Below are positions 59,032-64,000 of a DNA stretch of 64,000 bases, in pieces. The stretch's first letter is position 1, and each line of letters opens with the position of its first letter. The stretch spans positions 124,001 to 188,000 of the forward strand of contig NZ_BBWR01000002.1 in assembly GCF_001463905.1 (NCBI RefSeq), in the 5' to 3' direction. Below the pieces are notes generated by a model, which saw only the letters and a program-made list of their open reading frames with translations, was not told the DNA's origin and did not search any database. The stretch is from Aureimonas frigidaquae. GTDB lineage: Bacteria; Pseudomonadota; Alphaproteobacteria; Rhizobiales; Rhizobiaceae. Both the position numbers and the translations under genes were made by a program.

Positions 59032-59040
59032 TTATCCACA
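59032..59040 (+). promoter_or_regulatory. DnaA box upstream of nrdJ
   Basis: TTATCCACA matches the strongest DnaA-binding sequence exactly. DnaA regulates the class I nrdAB genes of E. coli; a similar link to class II nrdJ is plausible but unproven. A nine-base match can occur by chance. Confidence 0.45.
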
Positions 59041-59203
59041 AGCCAGTGGCTGAGAAACTCAGACTTTTGAGGACGGGGTCGAAGGACCGATTGCCGCCTG
59101 CCGGGGACGGCGATAGCTTGCCCTTTCAGGCCGCAAGGGATCGGCAAAACTGGCGTCGATGTGGCCAAAATACGCCTTGCCTCCTGCCACGGATCAGCGG
59201 TAA

Positions 59204-59219
59204 CCACTATATATAGAAA
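59204..59219 (+). promoter_or_regulatory. NrdR-like box in the nrdJ promoter
   Basis: CCACTATATATAGAAA resembles the NrdR consensus (ACACwATATATwGTGT) over its central eleven bases. NrdR represses ribonucleotide reductase genes and its sites overlap the -10. The TATATA core is itself a likely -10 element here. Functional sites are usually paired; a second clear copy was not found. Confidence 0.5.
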
Positions 59220-59342
59220 TCTGCGCCGCACGCGGCACAAGGTTTAGTTAATCAAAGCCGTTCATGGTTGGGGTACTGCAAGGCGGCCCGGATGGGCCCT
59301 GCAGTGTGGAACCAGCCAGACGTTGCCGGAAAGGATCGAAGG

Positions 59343-62300
59343 ATGGGCATGAAGATCGAGCGCCGCTACACCAAGGCGGGCCAGAGCCCCTATGCGGATG
59401 TCGAGTTCCGCAAGGCCACGAGCGAGATCCGCAACCCTGACGGGTCCGTCGTCTTCCGGCTGGAGGGAATCGACGTTCCCGCGCAGTTCAGCCAGGTCGC
59501 GAGCGACATCCTGGCGCAGAAGTATTTCCGCAAGGCCGGCGTGCCCAAGACGCTCCGCAAGGTCGAAGAGAACGACGTTCCCTCCTGGCTCTGGCGCTCG
59601 GCGGCCGACGAGGATGCCCTGGCCGCTCTTCCGGAGGAGGAGCGTCGTGGTTCGGAAATGGATGCGCGCCAGGTCTTCGACCGGCTGGCCGGCACCTGGA
59701 CCTATTGGGGCTGGAAGGGGGGCTACTTCGCGTCGGAAGAAGACGCCCTCGCCTTCCGCGACGAGCTGGCCTTCATGCTCGCCACCCAGAAGGTCGCGCC
59801 CAACTCTCCGCAATGGTTCAACACGGGCCTGCACTGGGCCTATGGGATCGACGGTCCCGGCCAGGGCCATTTCTATGTCGACTACCGGACGGGCGAGCTG
59901 ACCCGCTCCGCCTCCTCCTATGAGCACCCGCAGCCGCATGCCTGCTTCATCCAGTCGGTGGACGACGATCTGGTGAACGAAGGCGGCATCATGGACCTGT
60001 GGGTCCGCGAGGCGCGCCTGTTCAAATACGGTTCGGGCACGGGCAGCAACTTCTCGGCGCTGCGCGGCGAAGGCGAGCGCCTGTCCGGCGGTGGCAAGTC
60101 ATCCGGCCTGATGAGCTTTTTGAAGATCGGCGACCGTGCGGCGGGCGCCATCAAGTCGGGCGGCACCACGCGCCGGGCGGCCAAGATGGTCGTCGTCGAT
60201 ATCGACCATCCCGATATCGAAGCCTACATCCAGTGGAAGGTGCGCGAGGAAGAGAAAGTCGCGGCGCTCGTCACCGGGTCGAAGATCGTCTCGCGCCACC
60301 TGAAGGCCATCCTGTCGGCATGCGTCAATTGCGAGGGGCCAGAGGGCGACTGCTTCGAGCCGATGCGCAACCCGGCGCTGAAGCGCGCGGTGCGCGATGC
60401 CAAGAAGGCCCAGGTGCCGGAAAACTACATCAAGCGCGTCATCCAGTTCGCGCGGCAGGGTTTCACCGACATCGAGTTCCCGGTCTACAACACGGATTGG
60501 GATTCGGAAGCCTATCTGACCGTGTCGGGCCAGAACTCCAACAACTCCGTCCGCGTGACGGACGAGTTCCTGCGCGCCGTGGAGGATGATGGCGAGTGGA
60601 GCCTGAAGGCGCGCATCACCGGCAAGGTGACCAAGACGGTCAAGGCGCAGGAGCTTTGGGACCAGATCAGCTACGCGGCCTGGGCCTCGGCCGATCCCGG
60701 CATCCAGTACCACACGACCATCAACGACTGGCACACCTGTGCCGCCGCGGGCGAGATCCGGGCCTCGAACCCGTGCTCGGAATACATGTTCCTGGACGAT
60801 ACGGCCTGCAATCTCGCTTCGCTGAACCTGATCCAGTTCCGCAACGCCAAGGGCCAGTTCGATATCGAGAGCTTCGAACACGCCACGCGGCTCTGGACGA
60901 TCGTCCTGGAAATCTCGGTGACGATGGCGCAGTTCCCCTCTCGGGAGATTGCCCAGCGTTCCTATGACTACCGCACGCTCGGCCTTGGCTTTGCCAATAT
61001 CGGTGGCCTTCTGATGACGGCGGGCATTCCCTACTCCTCGACCGAGGGGCGCGCCATCTGCGCGGCCATCAGCGCCATCATGACGGGTCAGTCCTACCGC
61101 ACCTCCGCAGAAATGGCCGGCGTGCTCGGCGCCTTCCCGGATTATGAGCGCAATGCCGATGGCATGCTGCGCGTCATCCGCAACCACACCCGCGCCGCAC
61201 AGGGCATTGCCAACGGCTATGAGGGCCTGTCGATCGATCCGGTCCCGCTGGACCACGCATCCTTGAAGGACCGCAAGCTGTCCGCCCGCGCCAAGGCCGT
61301 CTGGAACGAGGCGCTGGAGCTGGGGCAGAAGAACGGCTTCCGCAATGCGCAGGTTTCGGTCATCGCGCCGACCGGCACGATCGGCCTCGTGATGGATTGC
61401 GACACGACGGGCATCGAGCCGGATTTCGCGCTGGTGAAGTTCAAGAAGCTCGCCGGCGGCGGCTATTTCAAGATCATCAACCGTGCCGTGCCCGACGCGC
61501 TGCGCACGCTGGGCTACCGCGAAAGCGAGATTGCCGAGATCGAAGCCTATGCCGTGGGCCACGGCAATCTGGACCAGGCGCCCGCCATCAACCCGGGCAG
61601 CCTGAAGGCCAAGGGCTTTGGCGATGAACAGGTCGCTGCCGTCAATGCCGCGCTCAAAAGCGCGTTCGACATCAAGTTCGCCTTCAACAAGTGGACGCTG
61701 GGCGAAGATTTCTGCCGCGACGTGCTCGGCATCAGCGACGAGCAGCTCAACGATTTCAGCTTCGAGCTGCTGCCCTTCCTCGGCTATTCGCGCAAGGATA
61801 TCGATGCTGCCAACATCCACATCTGTGGGGCGATGACGCTCGAGGGCGCGCCCTTCCTGAAGGACGAGCACCTGCCGGTCTTCGACTGCGCCAATCCGTG
61901 CGGCCGCATCGGCAAGCGCGCTCTGTCGGTCGAAAGCCACATCCGCATGATGGCGGCGGCGCAGCCCTTTATCTCGGGTGCGATCTCCAAGACCATCAAC
62001 ATGCCGAACGATGCGACGGTGGAGGATTGCGCCGCATCCTACATGCTGTCCTGGAAGCTCGCCTTGAAGGCCAACGCGCTCTACCGCGACGGCTCCAAAC
62101 TGTCGCAGCCGCTCAACGCCTCTCTCATCGCCGATGACGAGGACGATGACGACCTGGTGGCCGAGGCCACCGAGGCGCTCCTGGCCAAGCCAGCGCCGGC
62201 CCGCGCCGCCGAGGTTGCGGAGCGGATCGTTGAGCGGATCGTGGAGCGGGTGATCCGCGAGCGCGAGAAGCTGCCGAACCGCCGCAAGGGCTACACGCAG

Positions 62301-63149
62301 AAGGCCATCGTCGGCGGACACAAGGTCTACCTGCGCACCGGCGAGTTCGACGACGGGCGTCTGGGCGAAATCTTCATCGATATGCACAAGGAAGGCGCCG
62401 CCTTCCGTGCGATGATGAACAACTTCGCCATCGCCATTTCGCTTGGCCTGCAGTTCGGCGTGCCGCTGGAAGAATATGTGGATGCCTTCACCTTCACGCG
62501 CTTCGAACCGGCGGGCATGGTCCAGGGCAACGAGCTGATCAAGAATGCGACGTCCATCCTGGACTACGTGTTCCGCGAGCTCGCCGTCTCTTACCTAGGC
62601 CGCCACGATCTGGCGCATGTCCAGCCCGAGGATGCGACCGCATCGACGGTCGGACGCGGGGTAGAGGGCGACAAGCCGGCCAACCTTCCCGTGTCGCATG
62701 GCATGGTCCGCGGCAACACGGCGAAGTTCCGGGTTGTCTCCTCCAGCGAACCCGCGGGCTCGGCCGCCTCGCCCGCATCGCGCCCCACAAGCGTCCAGCC
62801 CACGGCCCTGCGCGGCCAGCAGCCCACAGCCGCTGCACGCGGTGTCGTGATGGGCGCAGGCGGTGCCGGCGCGGCAACGGCCTTCAAGCGCAACTTCGAA
62901 ACGGCGCCGCTCGACGTCGCCGCTCCGGTGGAGGATGTGTCGCCGGCCCAAGGCCTGTTCGATCAGCCGGTCGAAAAGGGCGCGACGGCCCGTGACATCG
63001 CCAATGTCACCACCGCCGAACGCCGCGCACAGGCACTGATGAAGGGCTATACGGGCGAAAGCTGCTCGGAGTGCAACAACTTCACCATGGTCCGCAACGG
63101 CACCTGCCTGAAGTGCGACACCTGCGGCTCGACAAGCGGCTGCTCCTGA
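59343..63149 (+). CDS. nrdJ: Vitamin B12-dependent (class II) ribonucleotide reductase
   Basis: A 1268-residue adenosylcobalamin-dependent ribonucleoside-diphosphate reductase, which makes dNTP precursors with or without oxygen. The N-terminus [18 protein letters not shown] is that of the alphaproteobacterial enzyme. Active-site features are NPCSEY with thiyl-type Cys478 and Asn476/Glu480, [18 protein letters not shown], and CGxC-like [11 protein letters not shown]. Next come repeats [11 protein letters not shown], a TSCPD-type domain, a 140-residue Ala/Pro-rich linker and a C-terminal zinc-ribbon tail with six cysteines (CSECNNF...[13 protein letters not shown]). AAGGAT precedes ATG 59343. 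The cobalamin needed is presumably imported by the riboswitch-controlled btuFCD. Confidence 0.96.
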   Translation: MGMKIERRYTKAGQSPYADVEFRKATSEIRNPDGSVVFRLEGIDVPAQFSQVASDILAQKYFRKAGVPKTLRKVEENDVPSWLWRSAADEDALAALPEEERRGSEMDARQVFDRLAGTWTYWGWKGGYFASEEDALAFRDELAFMLATQKVAPNSPQWFNTGLHWAYGIDGPGQGHFYVDYRTGELTRSASSYEHPQPHACFIQSVDDDLVNEGGIMDLWVREARLFKYGSGTGSNFSALRGEGERLSGGGKSSGLMSFLKIGDRAAGAIKSGGTTRRAAKMVVVDIDHPDIEAYIQWKVREEEKVAALVTGSKIVSRHLKAILSACVNCEGPEGDCFEPMRNPALKRAVRDAKKAQVPENYIKRVIQFARQGFTDIEFPVYNTDWDSEAYLTVSGQNSNNSVRVTDEFLRAVEDDGEWSLKARITGKVTKTVKAQELWDQISYAAWASADPGIQYHTTINDWHTCAAAGEIRASNPCSEYMFLDDTACNLASLNLIQFRNAKGQFDIESFEHATRLWTIVLEISVTMAQFPSREIAQRSYDYRTLGLGFANIGGLLMTAGIPYSSTEGRAICAAISAIMTGQSYRTSAEMAGVLGAFPDYERNADGMLRVIRNHTRAAQGIANGYEGLSIDPVPLDHASLKDRKLSARAKAVWNEALELGQKNGFRNAQVSVIAPTGTIGLVMDCDTTGIEPDFALVKFKKLAGGGYFKIINRAVPDALRTLGYRESEIAEIEAYAVGHGNLDQAPAINPGSLKAKGFGDEQVAAVNAALKSAFDIKFAFNKWTLGEDFCRDVLGISDEQLNDFSFELLPFLGYSRKDIDAANIHICGAMTLEGAPFLKDEHLPVFDCANPCGRIGKRALSVESHIRMMAAAQPFISGAISKTINMPNDATVEDCAASYMLSWKLALKANALYRDGSKLSQPLNASLIADDEDDDDLVAEATEALLAKPAPARAAEVAERIVERIVERVIREREKLPNRRKGYTQKAIVGGHKVYLRTGEFDDGRLGEIFIDMHKEGAAFRAMMNNFAIAISLGLQFGVPLEEYVDAFTFTRFEPAGMVQGNELIKNATSILDYVFRELAVSYLGRHDLAHVQPEDATASTVGRGVEGDKPANLPVSHGMVRGNTAKFRVVSSSEPAGSAASPASRPTSVQPTALRGQQPTAAARGVVMGAGGAGAATAFKRNFETAPLDVAAPVEDVSPAQGLFDQPVEKGATARDIANVTTAERRAQALMKGYTGESCSECNNFTMVRNGTCLKCDTCGSTSGCS

Positions 63150-63195
63150 TCTGACGGGCCGCACCGCGGCAGAGGCTTCATCACGAGCATAAGCG

Positions 63196-63220
63196 AAAGG
63201 GGCGGCTATCCGCCCCTTTT
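63196..63220 (+). terminator. Rho-independent terminator of nrdJ
   Basis: AAAGGGGCGG (63196-63205) pairs with CCGCCCCTTT (63210-63219) around loop CTAT and runs into a short T stretch, 47 bases beyond the nrdJ stop. The best terminator in the window. Confidence 0.8.
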
Positions 63221-63506
63221 GCGTTTCATGCCTTGGCATGCGATATCCGAACGCTGCGCGAGCCTCTGATTCCAAGCGCACAGAATTCCTCGTGTCTTGG
63301 ACATCGCATGGGCAGCTTCCGCATCATGTTTGCGCCGGCTGCCGCTGAGCAGAAATCTTCTTCTCCACGTGTCTCAAACTAAGCAAAGCGCCACCACGCC
63401 AGCGCGCTTTCGCCAATCTACAAATAGTCTATCAATTTAATGCAATGATGGCTGGCGGCCGCGCCTTTCGGGCCAAGCAGTCTCAGAATGCAGGACGCAG
63501 TTGGCG
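63221..63506. other. Gene-free stretch before the ABC permease
   Basis: Nearly 290 bases (about 357 from the nrdJ stop) with no convincing coding sequence. Around 63417-63446 the sequence is AT-rich (AATAGTCTATCAATTTAATG), unlike its surroundings, and probably holds the promoter of the following permease gene. No RNA or repeat recognised. Confidence 0.5.
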
Positions 63507-64000
63507 ATGACGCAAGCGGAAAACGAGGCCATCCTGCGGGGAACCGGTGACGATCGTCCTGCGCGAAGCATCGATTGGCGACGGTTCGGATGGCACCTCC
63601 TGCCCTGGCTGCTTCCGCTCGGCCTGGTCCTACTCTGGCACTGGGCGTCGACGACGGGTGAGTTGAGCCGAAACGTCCTGCCGGGACCACTGGAGGTGGT
63701 GCAGGTGGCCGGGGCGCTTATCGAGCGCGAGCAGTTGCAGCACCATATCCTAGTCAGCCTGCGCCGGGTGGCGCTTGGTTTCGCGCTTGGTGCCTCCGTC
63801 GGGTTGGCGCTCGGGATCGTCGTCGGCCTGTCGACGACCGCCCGGCAACTGGGTGACCTGACGATCCAGATGGTCCGCACCGTACCGCACCTCGCGCTGG
63901 TGCCGCTGATGATCTTCTGGTTCGGCATAGGGGAAGAGCCGCGCATTCTCCTAGTGGCGCTCGGCGTGGTCTTTTCGGTCTATATCAACACCGTCGCCGG
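63507..64000 (+). CDS. ABC transporter permease, SsuC/TauC-like (5' part only)
   Basis: The first about 164 residues of a permease cut by the window end, starting MTQAENEAILRGTG. Hydrophobic segments and the conserved VLPGPLEVV and LIEREQLQHHILVSLRRVALGFALG (residues about 54-95) are those of the nitrate/sulfonate/bicarbonate permease family (BPD_transp_1). The next block VRTVPHLALVPLMIFWFGIGEEPRI is the family's EAA-like region, seen at about 131-155. Substrates are likely sulfonates or taurine; the partner ATPase and binding protein presumably lie beyond the window. Confidence 0.85.
   Translation, partial: MTQAENEAILRGTGDDRPARSIDWRRFGWHLLPWLLPLGLVLLWHWASTTGELSRNVLPGPLEVVQVAGALIEREQLQHHILVSLRRVALGFALGASVGLALGIVVGLSTTARQLGDLTIQMVRTVPHLALVPLMIFWFGIGEEPRILLVALGVVFSVYINTVA

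Larger units (their letters stand above)
58931..59342. other. Control region upstream of nrdJ
   Basis: About 410 bases free of genes. It holds a perfect DnaA box, an NrdR-like box (separate entries) and a second, poorer DnaA-like site CTGTCCACA (58986-58994). No riboswitch-like B12 box or RNA gene was seen, so nrdJ is not directly under a cobalamin riboswitch here. The leftward racemase gene must share the region near 58931-59000. Confidence 0.6.

Noticed and set aside
58931-59342. Cobalamin riboswitch upstream of nrdJ
   Set aside because: Looked for because nrdJ is B12-dependent; no B12 box or conserved core was found there.
60099-62387. 762-residue open frame on the minus strand
   Set aside because: Lies wholly within nrdJ, antisense, without recognisable domains.

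Overview
The window is a GC-rich, gene-dense chromosomal segment of an alphaproteobacterium, most likely of the Rhizobiales/Hyphomicrobiales. This rests on a monomeric class II (B12-dependent) ribonucleotide reductase of about 1270 residues, members of the DUF982, DUF992 and DUF1176 families, ExoD, a 4-oxalomesaconate tautomerase-type enzyme beside a tripartite tricarboxylate transporter, and a pair of CMD/alkylhydroperoxidase-domain proteins of the type named after Agrobacterium vitis. Genus cannot be fixed from the sequence. I see no prophage, insertion sequence or CRISPR array.

Layout. 0.1-3.5 kb: a GntR regulator with two winged-helix domains, gamma-glutamyltranspeptidase and a RidA-type protein. 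3.5-6.3 kb: a membrane-anchored OB-fold-like protein and an OmpR/PhoQ-type two-component system. 6.3-9.3 kb: an iron-siderophore-type ABC importer on the minus strand. 9.4-15 kb: a LysR regulator divergent from a PrpF/GalD isomerase and a TctCBA tricarboxylate transporter, with a palindrome in the divergent gap and a strong hairpin between tctC and tctB. 15-25 kb: thioesterase, a GGDEF-EAL protein, a flavin-binding stress protein, a 2-oxoadipate dioxygenase/decarboxylase (HglS, DUF1338), a cyclase-family hydrolase, DUF1028, a diguanylate cyclase, a bile-acid-type symporter, an alpha/beta hydrolase and TspO. 25.2-28.3 kb: promoter, cobalamin riboswitch and btuFCD. 28.3-38.7 kb: pyridoxal kinase, tRNA-Leu(CAA), rpsU, small conserved proteins, a third c-di-GMP synthase, LysR, ExoD, an acyltransferase and several Rhizobiales DUF proteins, then MarC and tRNA-Ser(GCT). 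39.4-45.8 kb is more accessory: a secreted hydrolase, LysR/SDR divergon, LtrA, the decayed 3' end of an amidohydrolase gene, and a DUF421 pair.

45.8-55.0 kb is the most interesting block. An opine-dehydrogenase-family gene is transcribed away from an eight-gene, tightly overlapping operon: polyamine-type ABC importer (binding protein, two permeases, ATPase), an FAD oxidoreductase, two CMD/AhpD-like proteins and a MATE exporter. A 7-8-7 palindrome lies between the -35 and -10 of the likely operon promoter. I read this as a candidate uptake, oxidation and efflux system for a cationic or amino-acid-conjugate compound whose substrate is unknown.

55-64 kb: a Thr/Gly-repeat lipoprotein, a divergent kinase-like protein, an FAD monooxygenase, an aspartate/glutamate-racemase-family protein, nrdJ with a DnaA box and an NrdR-like box upstream and a good terminator downstream, and the start of a sulfonate/taurine-type ABC permease that runs off the window end. 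The cobalamin riboswitch-btuFCD unit and B12-dependent nrdJ together indicate a lifestyle that depends on cobalamin.
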